The notes under the pieces: generated by a model
Told to the model about the DNA's origin: nothing
Database searches by the model: none
Seen by the model: the letters and a program-made list of their open reading frames with translations, nothing else
Position numbers and translations under genes: made by a program
Shown here: piece after piece, positions 23,906 to 32,946 of the stretch
Layout of the letters: each line of letters starts with the position of its first letter
Numbering within the stretch: the stretch's first letter is position 1
DNA from: Scandinavium sp036271055
Lineage (GTDB): Bacteria > Pseudomonadota > Gammaproteobacteria > Enterobacterales > Enterobacteriaceae
Assembly (NCBI RefSeq): GCF_036271055.1
Contig: NZ_DATBBJ010000024.1
Span: 62,001 to 126,000, forward strand
Reading direction: 5' to 3'
DNA length: 64,000 bases

Positions 23906-26569
23906 TTACGCCAGACGCGGGTTAACTTTATCTGCATCGATGTTGAATTTGGTGATAGCGTCTGCCACCACTTTCTTGTCGATTTCGCCACGTTTAGCCA
24001 GTTCGCCCAGGGCTGCAACCACAACATACGAAGCATCAACTTCGAAGTGGTGACGCAGGTTTTCACGGCTGTCGGAGCGACCGAAGCCATCAGTACCCAG
24101 TACACGGTAATCATCAGCCGGTACATAAGTACGAACCTGTTCAGCAAACAGTTTCATATAGTCAGTTGATGCCACAGCTGGCGCGTCGTTCATCACCTGA
24201 GCGATGTAAGGAACGCGTGGAGTTTCCAGCGGGTGCAGCATGTTCCAGCGCTCACAGTCCTGACCGTCACGGGCCAGTTCAGTGAAGGAAGTGACGGAGT
24301 ACACGTCAGAACCTACGCCGTAGTCGTTCGCCAGGATCTGCGCTGCTTCACGAACGTGACGCAGGATAGAACCGGAGCCCAACAGCTGAACTTTACCTTT
24401 GCTACCGGCAACGGTTTCGAGTTTGTAGATACCTTTACGGATACCTTCCTCGGCGCCTTCCGGCATTGCTGGCATGTGGTAGTTTTCGTTCAGCGTGGTG
24501 ATGTAATAGAACACGTTCTCTTGTTTCTCACCGTACATGCGAACCAGACCGTCATGCATGATGACCGCCACTTCGTACGCGTAAGATGGATCGTAAGAGA
24601 TACAGTTCGGGATAGTCAGAGACTGAATATGGCTGTGACCATCTTCGTGCTGCAAACCTTCACCGTTCAGGGTAGTACGACCGGAAGTCCCGCCGACCAG
24701 GAAGCCACGAGCCTGCTGATCGCCAGCCTGCCAGCAGAGATCGCCGATACGCTGGAAGCCGAACATGGAGTAGTAGATGTAGAACGGGATCATCGGCAGG
24801 TTGTTGGTGCTGTAAGAAGTCGCAGCAGCCAGCCAGGATGCGCCTGCGCCCAGCTCGTTAATACCTTCCTGCAGGATCTGACCTTTCTCGTCTTCTTTGT
24901 AATACGCTACCTGCTCACGGTCCTGCGGGGTGTACTGCTGGCCGTTGGAGCTGTAGATACCAATCTGACGGAACAGACCTTCCATACCGAAGGTACGCGC
25001 TTCATCGGCGAGGATCGGAACCAGACGGTCTTTGATAGACGGGTTCTTCAGCATCACGTTCAGGGCACGCACGAAAGCGATAGTGGTAGAGATCTCTTTG
25101 TTCTGCTCTTCCAGAAGTTGCTGGAAATCTGCCAGTGCTGGCATTTCCAGTTTCTCGGAGAAGTTCACCACACGAGACGGCAGGTAGCCACCCAGTTTCT
25201 GACGCTGTGCGTGCAGATAGGTGTGTTCTTCTGAACCTTCCGGGAAGGTCACGTATGGCAGTTTTTCGATATCAGCATCGGACACCGGCACGTTGAAACG
25301 ATCGCGGACGTAACGAACGCCGTCCATGTTCATTTTCTTCACCTGGTGAGCGATGTTTTTACCTTCAGCGGTATCACCCATGCCGTAACCTTTGATGGTA
25401 TGGGCCAGGATAACGGTCGCTTGACCTTTGGTGTCCTGCGCTTTTTTCAGTGCAGCGTAGACTTTCTTCGGATCGTGACCACCACGGTTCAGCGCCCAGA
25501 TCTGATCGTCAGACCAGTCGGCAACCAGTGCAGCGGTTTCAGGATATTTACCGAAGAAGTGCTCACGTACGTAGGCGCCGTTTTTGGATTTGAAGGTCTG
25601 GTAGTCGCCATCAACGGTTTCGTTCATCAGCTGAATCAGCTTACCGCTGGTGTCTTTACGCAGCAGCTCATCCCAACGACCGCCCCACATGACTTTAATC
25701 ACGTTCCAGCCAGCACCCGCGAAGATGCCTTCCAGTTCGTTAACGATTTTGCCGTTACCGGTGACCGGGCCATCAAGGCGCTGCAGGTTACAGTTGATGA
25801 TGAAGCACAGGTTATCCAGTTTGTCGCGGGTCGCGATGGTGATAGCACCTTTGGATTCTGGTTCGTCCATCTCACCGTCGCCGAGGAAGGCATAAACGGT
25901 CTGCTCAGAGGTATCTTTCAGGCCACGGTGTTCCAGATATTTCAGGAATTTAGCCTGGTAGATCGCACCGATTGGGCCCAGCCCCATAGAAACGGTCGGG
26001 AATTGCCAGAATTCTGGCATCAGTTTCGGGTGCGGGTAAGAGGACAGACCTTTACCGTGAACTTCCTGACGGAAGTTGTTCATCTGCTCTTCAGTCAGAC
26101 GACCTTCAAGGAAGGCACGTGCGTAAACGCCCGGAGAGATGTGGCCCTGGAAGTATACCAGGTCGCCGCCGTCTTTCTCGGTGCGAGCACGGAAGAAGTG
26201 GTTAAAGCACACTTCGTAAACGGTCGCAGAAGACTGGAAGGAGGACATGTGACCACCCAGTTCCAGGTCTTTCTTGGACGCGCGCAGAACGGTCATGATC
26301 GCGTTCCAGCGGATAGCTGAACGGATACGGCGTTCCAGATCCAGATTACCCGGGTATTCCGGTTCATCTTCAACGGCAATCGTGTTCACATAATTGTTTG
26401 CCCCGGCACCAGCTGCCACGCTCACACCGCCTTTGCGGGCTTCGGAAAGCAGCTGATCAATCAGATACTGAGCACGCTCAACACCTTCTTCACGGATGAC
26501 CGATTCGATCGCCTGTAGCCAGTCGCGAGTTTCGATCGGATCCACGTCATTTTGTAAACGGTCTGACAT
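23906..26569 (-). CDS. aceE: Pyruvate dehydrogenase E1 component
   Basis: 887 residues, the homodimeric E1 type of E. coli. It decarboxylates pyruvate on thiamine diphosphate and hands the acetyl group to the AceF lipoyl arms. The ThDP/Mg motif starts at FLGDGEMDEPES and ends in the NCNLQRLDGPV block, and the pyrimidine-binding region includes DEARTFGMEGLFRQ. The N-terminal DPIETRDWLQAIESV helix contacts E2. AAGGAAT precedes the ATG. It is transcribed with pdhR and aceF. Confidence 0.98.
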   Translation of the reverse strand: MSDRLQNDVDPIETRDWLQAIESVIREEGVERAQYLIDQLLSEARKGGVSVAAGAGANNYVNTIAVEDEPEYPGNLDLERRIRSAIRWNAIMTVLRASKKDLELGGHMSSFQSSATVYEVCFNHFFRARTEKDGGDLVYFQGHISPGVYARAFLEGRLTEEQMNNFRQEVHGKGLSSYPHPKLMPEFWQFPTVSMGLGPIGAIYQAKFLKYLEHRGLKDTSEQTVYAFLGDGEMDEPESKGAITIATRDKLDNLCFIINCNLQRLDGPVTGNGKIVNELEGIFAGAGWNVIKVMWGGRWDELLRKDTSGKLIQLMNETVDGDYQTFKSKNGAYVREHFFGKYPETAALVADWSDDQIWALNRGGHDPKKVYAALKKAQDTKGQATVILAHTIKGYGMGDTAEGKNIAHQVKKMNMDGVRYVRDRFNVPVSDADIEKLPYVTFPEGSEEHTYLHAQRQKLGGYLPSRVVNFSEKLEMPALADFQQLLEEQNKEISTTIAFVRALNVMLKNPSIKDRLVPILADEARTFGMEGLFRQIGIYSSNGQQYTPQDREQVAYYKEDEKGQILQEGINELGAGASWLAAATSYSTNNLPMIPFYIYYSMFGFQRIGDLCWQAGDQQARGFLVGGTSGRTTLNGEGLQHEDGHSHIQSLTIPNCISYDPSYAYEVAVIMHDGLVRMYGEKQENVFYYITTLNENYHMPAMPEGAEEGIRKGIYKLETVAGSKGKVQLLGSGSILRHVREAAQILANDYGVGSDVYSVTSFTELARDGQDCERWNMLHPLETPRVPYIAQVMNDAPAVASTDYMKLFAEQVRTYVPADDYRVLGTDGFGRSDSRENLRHHFEVDASYVVVAALGELAKRGEIDKKVVADAITKFNIDADKVNPRLA

Positions 26570-26703
26570 GGGGGTATTCCTTATCTATCTAATCGTTGAT
26601 TTGTCTGGAACCTGTCCCATTGCGTTTTCAGGTAAAAGCGCAATAAGACAGGTTCTGCGTTTAGTTGCCGCGCTCTAAAAACTGGCGCTTAAAAATAGTG
26701 CTG

Positions 26704-27468
26704 CTAGTCCTTTCGTTGCTGTATGCGGCGAAGTGAGCGGTCACGACGACTTTGCTCACGGCTGCGGTCCAGCAAGATTTCCTCAATGAAGGCCAGGTGA
26801 CGATGCGACGCTTCACGCGCCTGCTCCGGCTCCTTAGCCATTATCGCCTCGAAAACTCGGGTGCGATGGCTGCTGACCAACGGGAGCATCTCCCGGCTGG
26901 CATACAGCAATTCAAAGTTCTGTCGAACGTTCTGCGCCAGCATGGGTTCCATGCAGCGTAGCAGATGAAGTAAGACCACATTATGAGCGGCTTCGGTGAC
27001 GGCAATTTGATACTGGACGACGGCGTTGGATTCGGCATCGAGATCGCCAGACTGCTGGGCGACTTCAATCGCGTTGTGCAGCTCGCGGATGCGCGTACGA
27101 TCTTCTTCGTTGCTGCGCAAAGCAGCATAGTACGCGGCAATACCTTCCAGCGCGTGGCGGGTTTCCAGTAAATCAAACTGGGATTCAGGGTGATCGGAGA
27201 GCAATTCTACCAGCGGATCGCTGAAGCTCTGCCACAGACTACTTTGGACAAAGGTACCGCCGCCCTGGCGACGAAGCAGTAAGCCCTTCGCTTCGAGACG
27301 TTGAATCGCCTCACGCAGAGAGGGACGGGAAACGTCGAACTGTTTTGCCAGCTCGCGTTCAGGTGGAAGTTTTTCACCGGGGCGCAGAGTCCCCTCAAGA
27401 ATCAAAAACTCCAGCTGCTGCTCGATCACGTCAGATAATTTTGGTTGGCGGATTTTGCTGTAGGCCAT
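26704..27468 (-). CDS. pdhR: Pyruvate-responsive regulator PdhR (GntR/FadR subfamily)
   Basis: 254 residues. The winged helix-turn-helix is in the first 75 residues (PPERELAKQFDVSRPSLREAIQRLEAKGLL, then GGGTFV), followed by the all-helical FCD effector domain typical of FadR-like regulators. PdhR represses its own operon pdhR-aceEF-lpd and respiratory genes, and pyruvate lifts the repression. A perfect PdhR box lies between its promoter and start. The Arg/Lys-rich C-terminal tail (RSREQSRRDRSLRRIQQRKD) is as in E. coli. Confidence 0.97.
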   Translation of the reverse strand: MAYSKIRQPKLSDVIEQQLEFLILEGTLRPGEKLPPERELAKQFDVSRPSLREAIQRLEAKGLLLRRQGGGTFVQSSLWQSFSDPLVELLSDHPESQFDLLETRHALEGIAAYYAALRSNEEDRTRIRELHNAIEVAQQSGDLDAESNAVVQYQIAVTEAAHNVVLLHLLRCMEPMLAQNVRQNFELLYASREMLPLVSSHRTRVFEAIMAKEPEQAREASHRHLAFIEEILLDRSREQSRRDRSLRRIQQRKD

Positions 27469-27500
27469 GGTTCCCTGTCTTAAGCCATTTACCCGGAGTC

Positions 27501-27517
27501 AATTGGTCTTACCAATT
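27501..27517. promoter_or_regulatory. PdhR operator
   Basis: AATTGGTCTTACCAATT is a perfect 7-bp inverted repeat around a 3-base centre and matches the known PdhR box (ATTGGT-N3-ACCAAT). It lies about 17 bases downstream of the pdhR -10, where bound PdhR would block its own operon. Confidence 0.93.
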
Positions 27518-27533
27518 CATAGTTCGTGACGCT

Positions 27534-27562
27534 AAAGTAACAAAGTATTCACCTTCTGTCCA
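27534..27562 (-). promoter_or_regulatory. pdhR operon promoter
   Basis: On the minus strand TGGACA (27557-27562), a 17-base spacer and TACTTT (27534-27539) form a sigma-70 promoter directly upstream of the PdhR box, with the same layout as E. coli pdhR as I recall it. Confidence 0.72.
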
Positions 27563-27923
27563 TACAGGTTTTGATTGAAATCAGTAAACCCGGCACATTT
27601 TAACAACCTTACAGAAATAACGTTTCAGTAATGTAACTTTGCACAAATGTCGCGTTTACCACTAAAGGGGCAGATTTAACGTTATAGAAACGAAAAGTTT
27701 TGCAATCTGAACCGATTCAACACCTCAGAAAGTGCATGATCATTCACCCTTTTCCCCTAACGGATGAATAGAAAACGGCAAGTTCAGACCCTTACCCCAT
27801 TTACATTTGGTTTCTTTTTATCCAACTCGACAGCACCCTTGCACAAAGCAGGTGCATTCAGCGGCACTTACCACTATTCTCCAAGCAGCGGAATACTCAC
27901 ACGCAATTTTCACCCTTCCGCTC

Positions 27924-27964
27924 TGTAAAAAATAATGTACAGGATATGGAAGTTCATAATGACA
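27924..27964 (+). promoter_or_regulatory. Tandem TyrR boxes upstream of aroP
   Basis: TGTAAAAAATAATGTACA (27924-27941) fits the TyrR consensus TGTAAA-N6-TTTACA with one mismatch. A weaker copy, TGGAAG-N6-ATGACA, follows at 27947-27964 after 5 bases. A strong box next to a weak one is the arrangement at which hexameric TyrR represses with an aromatic amino acid and ATP. Confidence 0.8.
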
Positions 27965-28012
27965 CGCGCTTAACCAAAGCGTAGAAAAAACAATCACTCA
28001 CGAGGTTTCATA

Positions 28013-29380
28013 ATGGAAGGTCAACAGCAAGGCGAACAGCTGAAGCGCGGCCTCAAAAACCGCCACATTCAGCTTATTGCGCTGGGTGGAGCTATCGGAA
28101 CGGGCCTGTTTTTGGGTAGCGCCTCCGTGATTCAATCCGCTGGACCGGGGATCATTCTCGGTTACGCGATCGCAGGTTTTGTGGCCTTTCTGATCATGCG
28201 TCAGTTAGGTGAAATGGTGGTTGAAGAGCCGGTAGCCGGGTCATTCAGCCACTTTGCCTATAAATACTGGGGCAACTTTGCCGGTTTCGCCTCTGGCTGG
28301 AACTACTGGGTTTTGTACGTTCTGGTGGCGATGGCCGAGTTAACGGCGGTCGGGAAATACATCCAGTTCTGGTGGCCTGAAATCCCAACCTGGGCGTCGG
28401 CTGCGGTATTCTTCGTCGCCATTAACCTCATCAACCTGACCAACGTAAAAGTGTTCGGCGAGATGGAGTTTTGGTTTGCGATAATCAAAGTCGTCGCGGT
28501 GGTAGCGATGATCCTGTTCGGTGGCTGGTTGCTGTTCAGCGGCAACGGCGGCCCGCAGGCAACCGTACGCAACTTGTGGGAGCAAGGCGGGTTCCTGCCT
28601 CATGGCATACAAGGGCTGGTGATGATGATGGCGATCATCATGTTCTCGTTTGGCGGCCTGGAGCTGGTCGGCATCACTGCCGCTGAAGCCGATGACCCGC
28701 AGACAAGCATCCCGAAAGCCACCAACCAGGTTATCTACCGTATCCTGATTTTCTATGTAGGCTCGCTGGCAGTGTTGCTCTCCCTGCTGCCGTGGACGCG
28801 CGTAACCGCAGATACCAGCCCGTTCGTGCTGATTTTCCACGAACTGGGTGACACTTTTGTAGCAAACGCTCTGAACGTGGTGGTATTGACCGCAGCGCTC
28901 TCCGTTTACAACAGCTGCGTTTACTGCAATAGCCGTATGCTGTTCGGCCTGGCACAACAGGGCAACGCCCCGAAAGCGCTGAGCAAAGTCGACAAGCGTG
29001 GCGTGCCGGTGAATACCATTCTGGTCTCTGCGCTGTTCACCGCTTTGTGCGTGCTGATCAACTACCTGGCACCGGAATCGGCGTTCGGTCTGTTGATGGC
29101 ACTGGTGGTTTCTGCCCTGGTTATCAACTGGGCGATGATTAGCCTGGCACACATCAAATTCCGCCGCGCGAAGCAGAAACAGGGCGTCGCCACTCGCTTC
29201 CCTGCTCTGTTCTATCCGCTGGGGAACTGGATTTGCCTGTTTACCGTTGCCGCCGTGCTGGTCATCATGCTGATGACTCCGGGCATGGCGATTTCCGTGT
29301 ATCTGATCCCGGTGTGGATCGTTATCCTCGGAATTGGCTACATGGTTAAACAGAGAGGGGCTAAAGCCGTCCGCGCTTAA
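28013..29380 (+). CDS. aroP: Aromatic amino acid permease AroP
   Basis: 455 residues with about twelve membrane segments of the amino acid-polyamine-organocation superfamily. The helix 1 motif IQLIALGGAIGTGLFLGS and FSFGGLELVGITAAEADDP in helix 6 are family signatures. It imports phenylalanine, tyrosine and tryptophan with protons. The alternative PheP is very similar, but gene position beside pdhR and the TyrR boxes support AroP. CGAGG lies before the ATG. Confidence 0.94.
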   Translation: MEGQQQGEQLKRGLKNRHIQLIALGGAIGTGLFLGSASVIQSAGPGIILGYAIAGFVAFLIMRQLGEMVVEEPVAGSFSHFAYKYWGNFAGFASGWNYWVLYVLVAMAELTAVGKYIQFWWPEIPTWASAAVFFVAINLINLTNVKVFGEMEFWFAIIKVVAVVAMILFGGWLLFSGNGGPQATVRNLWEQGGFLPHGIQGLVMMMAIIMFSFGGLELVGITAAEADDPQTSIPKATNQVIYRILIFYVGSLAVLLSLLPWTRVTADTSPFVLIFHELGDTFVANALNVVVLTAALSVYNSCVYCNSRMLFGLAQQGNAPKALSKVDKRGVPVNTILVSALFTALCVLINYLAPESAFGLLMALVVSALVINWAMISLAHIKFRRAKQKQGVATRFPALFYPLGNWICLFTVAAVLVIMLMTPGMAISVYLIPVWIVILGIGYMVKQRGAKAVRA

Positions 29381-29452
29381 TCTCTTCACGCTGAACGGGT
29401 ATAAGCGTAGCCGAGTGGTTCCCGCCACTGAGTTAGGCTGATTATCCACATG

Positions 29453-29477
29453 CTGTAGCGGGTGAAAACCGCTACAG
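29453..29477. repeat. 9-bp inverted repeat between aroP and the GPH transporter gene
   Basis: CTGTAGCGG-GTGAAAA-CCGCTACAG is a perfect stem with a 7-base loop 73 bases after the aroP stop and about 130 bases before the next gene. There is no T-run, so it is a weak terminator candidate. It could be an operator for the sugar operon, or a remnant of an ERIC-like element, since CCGCTACAG recurs in the copy at 31970-32090. Confidence 0.5.
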
Positions 29478-29605
29478 CAGCATGTTACCTGCTTCACACT
29501 TTCTCCCCTGCAGCTCATTTGTCCATATCATCGCCGCATTCCTGCAACGCATTATTTACATAGCCAGCGAATAATCGTGACATATCTCATTGCGGGGAAG
29601 TGTCG

Positions 29606-31009
29606 ATGGAAAACAACAGATTATCGGTCAGAGAAAAAATCGGCTATGGCATGGGTGACGCGGGGTGCAACATCATCTTCGGCGCCATTATGTTGTTTGT
29701 TAACTACTTTTATACCGACATCTTTGGCCTGGCGCCTGCGCTGGTCGGCGTTCTACTGCTGTCGATTCGCGTTATTGATGCCGTCACCGATCCGATTATG
29801 GGCGCACTGGCGGACAGAACGCGCAGCAAATACGGACGCTTTCGCCCATGGCTGCTGTGGATTGCCTTCCCTTATGCGTTATTCAGCGTGCTGATGTTCA
29901 CCACTCCGGACTGGAGCTACAGCAGCAAAGTTATCTATGCCTTCGTCACCTATTTCCTGCTGTCGATTACCTATACAGCGATCAACATCCCTTACTGCTC
30001 GCTTGGCAGCGTGATCACCAACGACCCAAAAGAACGCGTGGCGTGCCAGTCTTACCGTTTCGTAATGGTGGGCATCGCGACACTTCTGCTGTCGTTGACG
30101 TTGCTGCCAATGGCCGACTGGTTTGGCGGGGATAACAGAGCCAAAGGCTATCAAATGGCGATGACCGTGCTGGCATTTATCGGCATGTGTATGTTCCTGT
30201 TCAGTTTTGCGACCGTACGTGAACGTGTCCGCCCGGCAGTGCAAACTAACGATGAAATTAAGCGTGACCTGAAAGATGTGTGGAAAAACGATCAGTGGGT
30301 GCGCATTCTGCTGCTGACGCTGAGCAACGTCTGCCCCGGCTTTATTCGCATGGCGGCGACGATGTATTACGTCACCTGGGTGATGCAGCAAAGCACCCAT
30401 TTCGCCACCCTGTTTATCAGCCTCGGCGTGGTGGGCATGATGATCGGCAGTATGCTGGCGAAAGTGCTGACCGACCGCTGGTGCAAACTGAAAGTGTTCT
30501 TCTGGACCAACATCGCGCTGGCCATTTTCTCGTGCGCGTTCTACTTCTTCGACCCTAAAGCCACGATGATGATTATGGTGCTCTACTTCCTGCTCAACAT
30601 CCTGCATCAGATCCCGTCGCCGCTGCACTGGTCGCTGATGGCGGATGTGGATGACTACGGTGAGTGGAAAACCGGCAAACGCATTACCGGGATCAGCTTC
30701 TCCGGCAACCTGTTCTTCCTGAAGGTGGGGCTGGCTGTCGCAGGTGCGATGGTCGGTTTCCTGCTTTCCTGGTACGGTTACGATGCGAGTGCGAAAGCGC
30801 AAAGCCCGGATGCACTTAACGGGATTGTTTTACTGTTCAGCGTGATCCCTGGCGTCGGTTATCTGATTACCGCAGGCGTGGTTCGCCTGTTGAAAGTGGA
30901 CCGCGAAATGATGAAGCAGATCCAGACAGATCTGGAAAAACGTCGCCAGAACTACCGCGAACTGAGTGACTATCAGCAACAGGCTGAACTGATAAGGAAA
31001 CCACAATGA
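29606..31009 (+). CDS. GPH-family (MelB-like) glycoside:cation symporter
   Basis: 467 residues with about twelve hydrophobic segments. The N-terminal KIGYGMGDAGCNIIFG and RVIDAVTDPIMGALADRTRSKYGRFRPWLLW are signatures of the glycoside-pentoside-hexuronide cation symporters (MelB, XynP, YicJ, YagG). The second half has the matching GEWKTGKRITG loop. A GTG two codons upstream is open, but GGGGAAG is spaced better for the ATG at 29606. It overlaps the GH43 hydrolase gene by 4 bases, so it most likely imports short xylo- or arabino-oligosaccharides. Confidence 0.88.
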   Translation: MENNRLSVREKIGYGMGDAGCNIIFGAIMLFVNYFYTDIFGLAPALVGVLLLSIRVIDAVTDPIMGALADRTRSKYGRFRPWLLWIAFPYALFSVLMFTTPDWSYSSKVIYAFVTYFLLSITYTAINIPYCSLGSVITNDPKERVACQSYRFVMVGIATLLLSLTLLPMADWFGGDNRAKGYQMAMTVLAFIGMCMFLFSFATVRERVRPAVQTNDEIKRDLKDVWKNDQWVRILLLTLSNVCPGFIRMAATMYYVTWVMQQSTHFATLFISLGVVGMMIGSMLAKVLTDRWCKLKVFFWTNIALAIFSCAFYFFDPKATMMIMVLYFLLNILHQIPSPLHWSLMADVDDYGEWKTGKRITGISFSGNLFFLKVGLAVAGAMVGFLLSWYGYDASAKAQSPDALNGIVLLFSVIPGVGYLITAGVVRLLKVDREMMKQIQTDLEKRRQNYRELSDYQQQAELIRKPQ

Positions 31010-31965
31010 GCCAATGGCCGAACCCTTTTATTGAACAGCGCGCAGACCCGTTCATCCTGCGCCACGCAGGCCTGTATTACTTCGTGGCTTCAGTGCCGGA
31101 ATATGATCGACTGGAGATCCGCCGCGCGACTGACATTGATGGTTTACGCACTGCGAAGCCTGTCACGGTGTGGCGCAAGCCCGACAACGGCCCGATGAGT
31201 CAGCTGATTTGGGCCCCGGAGCTGCACAACATCGACGGCACCTGGGTAATCTATTTCGCCGCCACCCACACGCATGATTTGGATGCTTTGGGCATGTTCC
31301 AGCACCGAATGTTTGCGCTGGTCTGTCATGACGCCGATCCGTTGACCGGTACGTGGCAGGAAAAAGGTCAGGTGAAAACGCCGTTCGATACCTTTGCACT
31401 TGATGCCACTACTTTCAAACATCAGGGAAAGCAGTGGTATTTATGGGCGCAAAAAGCGCCGGATATTGCCGGAAACTCGAATCTGTATCTGGCGGAGCTG
31501 GAAAACCCGTGGACGATTAAAGGCCAGCCGCTGATGCTCAGCAAACCAGAGTTTGACTGGGAGTGCCGGGGTTTTCTGGTCAACGAAGGCCCGGCGGTCG
31601 TGGTTCACGGCGATAAACTCTTTGTGAGCTATTCCGCCAGTGCGACCGATGAAAATTACTGCATGGGCTTGCTGTGGATCGATATCGAAGCCGACCCGAT
31701 GCAGTCCAGCAACTGGCATAAATCGCCGCAGCCGGTGTTCACTACCAGTTACGAAAACCGGCAATACGGGCCAGGGCACAACAGCTTTACGCAAACGCCG
31801 GACGGCGAAGATGTGCTGGTGTATCACGCTCGCAATTACACCGAAATTGAAGGCGACCCGCTGTATGACCCGAATCGTCACACTCGCCTGAAAATCGTTC
31901 GCTGGAATGAAAACGGGATGCCTGATTTTGGCATCCCGCATGCGGATTCTTCCGTTTCGATATAA
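31006..31965 (+). CDS. Glycoside hydrolase family 43 protein (cytoplasmic beta-xylosidase or arabinosidase type)
   Basis: 319 residues with no signal peptide. The three GH43 carboxylates are recognisable: Asp14 in RADPFI (base), Asp133 in FALDATTF (pKa modulator) and Glu194 in VNEGPAV (acid), on a five-bladed propeller. Similar single-domain proteins are arabinofuranosidases or xylosidases acting on short imported oligosaccharides. The ATG overlaps the transporter stop (ATGA), giving a two-gene uptake and cleavage operon. Exact substrate specificity cannot be read from sequence. I do not recall this operon at this locus in E. coli K-12. Confidence 0.85.
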   Translation: MSQWPNPFIEQRADPFILRHAGLYYFVASVPEYDRLEIRRATDIDGLRTAKPVTVWRKPDNGPMSQLIWAPELHNIDGTWVIYFAATHTHDLDALGMFQHRMFALVCHDADPLTGTWQEKGQVKTPFDTFALDATTFKHQGKQWYLWAQKAPDIAGNSNLYLAELENPWTIKGQPLMLSKPEFDWECRGFLVNEGPAVVVHGDKLFVSYSASATDENYCMGLLWIDIEADPMQSSNWHKSPQPVFTTSYENRQYGPGHNSFTQTPDGEDVLVYHARNYTEIEGDPLYDPNRHTRLKIVRWNENGMPDFGIPHADSSVSI

Positions 31966-31969
31966 TCCC

Positions 31970-32090
31970 TTAAATCATTCGAACTGTAGCAAGGCGGCAA
32001 ACTCTGCTATCCCCGGGAGCATAGATACACTATGTGACCGGAGGTAGTAGAGTGCAGTCAACGCCGCTACAGCTTGAAGGATGACGGGGA
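31970..32090. repeat. ERIC-like (IRU) repeat element
   Basis: The about 120-base gap between the convergent GH43 and ampE genes matches the ERIC layout: CTGTAGCAAGGCGGCAA at one end, CTATCCCCGGGAGC before a central palindrome (CATAG-ATACA-CTATG), TGACCGG after it, and GCCGCTACAGCTTGAAGGATGACGGG at the other end. Compared with the common ERIC core it is diverged in the middle but keeps order and length. It could form a long hairpin at the 3' ends of both genes. Confidence 0.78.
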
Positions 32091-32091
32091 T

Positions 32092-32946
32092 TTATACCAA
32101 TGTGCCGTAAATTGTCAGCAGCGCCATGATCACCACTACTGCGTAGGACGCTTTCTTCGCCATCGACACCGCCGCTTTTGGTGTTGCGACTTTATCAACG
32201 TGCGGTTCACGAGCCAGTGAGAACTGCGCCAGTTGCGTCAACACCTGATACTGCGAAGAGTGACGGTCGCCGAGCGAGGCGAACCAGGCTGGCAGCGCTT
32301 TTTCACCGTGACCAATCAACGCATACACTACGCCGACCAAACGCACCGGCACCCAATCGAGCACGTGCAAAATCGCATCGACACCAGACTGCTGGCGATC
32401 GCGCGGTGTTTGATAGCGCGCCAGCCAGCTTTGCCATGCGCGTAGAAATGCGTAGCCCATCAGCGTTGCCGGCCCAAACGGACCACCGACCACGAACCAG
32501 AACAGCGGTGCCAGATAGAAACGGTAGTTAATCCACAACAGCGCATTTTGCAGTTCACGCAGAAACTCTCGTTCGTCACAGCCGGGCGGCACGCCATGGA
32601 TCAGCGTCAATTCGCTGGCCATCGCGTCTCGCGCATGGGCATCGTCACGGGAGGCGGCTTTCAAATAAGCGTGATAATGCAAACGCACTTTGCCCGCGCC
32701 GATGCACAACAGCCCAACAAGGATCCACACCACCAGCAACGGGACATTGAACAACAGACCAAACAATGCTCGCTGAATCAGATACACAATCGCCATCGCG
32801 GCAACAGCCATCAGCAAGGTCACAGAAAAGGAATAATTTTTGATACGACGGAACAATACTTCCAGTCGATGATCGAGTTGCCAGTGCTCGCCAAGTTTGA
32901 ACAGGCGCTCGGCAATCAGCACCAGTAACGTCGTAAACAGCGTCAT
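32092..32946 (-). CDS. ampE: Regulatory inner-membrane protein AmpE
   Basis: 284 residues, the E. coli length. The protein has about four membrane segments (around 45-60, 70-90, 145-165 and the C-terminus) and the conserved HGVPPGCDEREFLRELQNALLWINYRFYLAPLFW block. AmpE is linked to sensing of cell-wall stress and beta-lactamase induction with AmpD; its biochemical role is unclear. It overlaps ampD by 4 bases. Confidence 0.94.
   Translation of the reverse strand: MTLFTTLLVLIAERLFKLGEHWQLDHRLEVLFRRIKNYSFSVTLLMAVAAMAIVYLIQRALFGLLFNVPLLVVWILVGLLCIGAGKVRLHYHAYLKAASRDDAHARDAMASELTLIHGVPPGCDEREFLRELQNALLWINYRFYLAPLFWFVVGGPFGPATLMGYAFLRAWQSWLARYQTPRDRQQSGVDAILHVLDWVPVRLVGVVYALIGHGEKALPAWFASLGDRHSSQYQVLTQLAQFSLAREPHVDKVATPKAAVSMAKKASYAVVVIMALLTIYGTLV

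Larger units (their letters stand above)
27469..28012. other. pdhR-aroP divergent regulatory region
   Basis: This 544-base gap without genes holds the pdhR promoter and operator on the left and the TyrR-controlled aroP leader on the right. The middle (about 27600-27900) shows no convincing frame, hairpin or repeat to me. Confidence 0.7.

Noticed and set aside
22942..23925. 327-codon plus-strand frame rich in Ala, Gly, Ser and Thr
   Set aside because: It is the antisense of the aceF lipoyl domains; its repeats mirror the real coding repeats and GC bias.
29400..29440. tRNA-like GTAGCCGAGTGGTTCCCGCCA stretch after aroP
   Set aside because: The D-loop-like words are not followed by anticodon and T-loop arms, so no tRNA can be folded.
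28340..29518. 392-codon minus-strand frame opposite aroP
   Set aside because: The His/Gln/Arg-rich product has no recognisable domain; aroP on the plus strand is certain.
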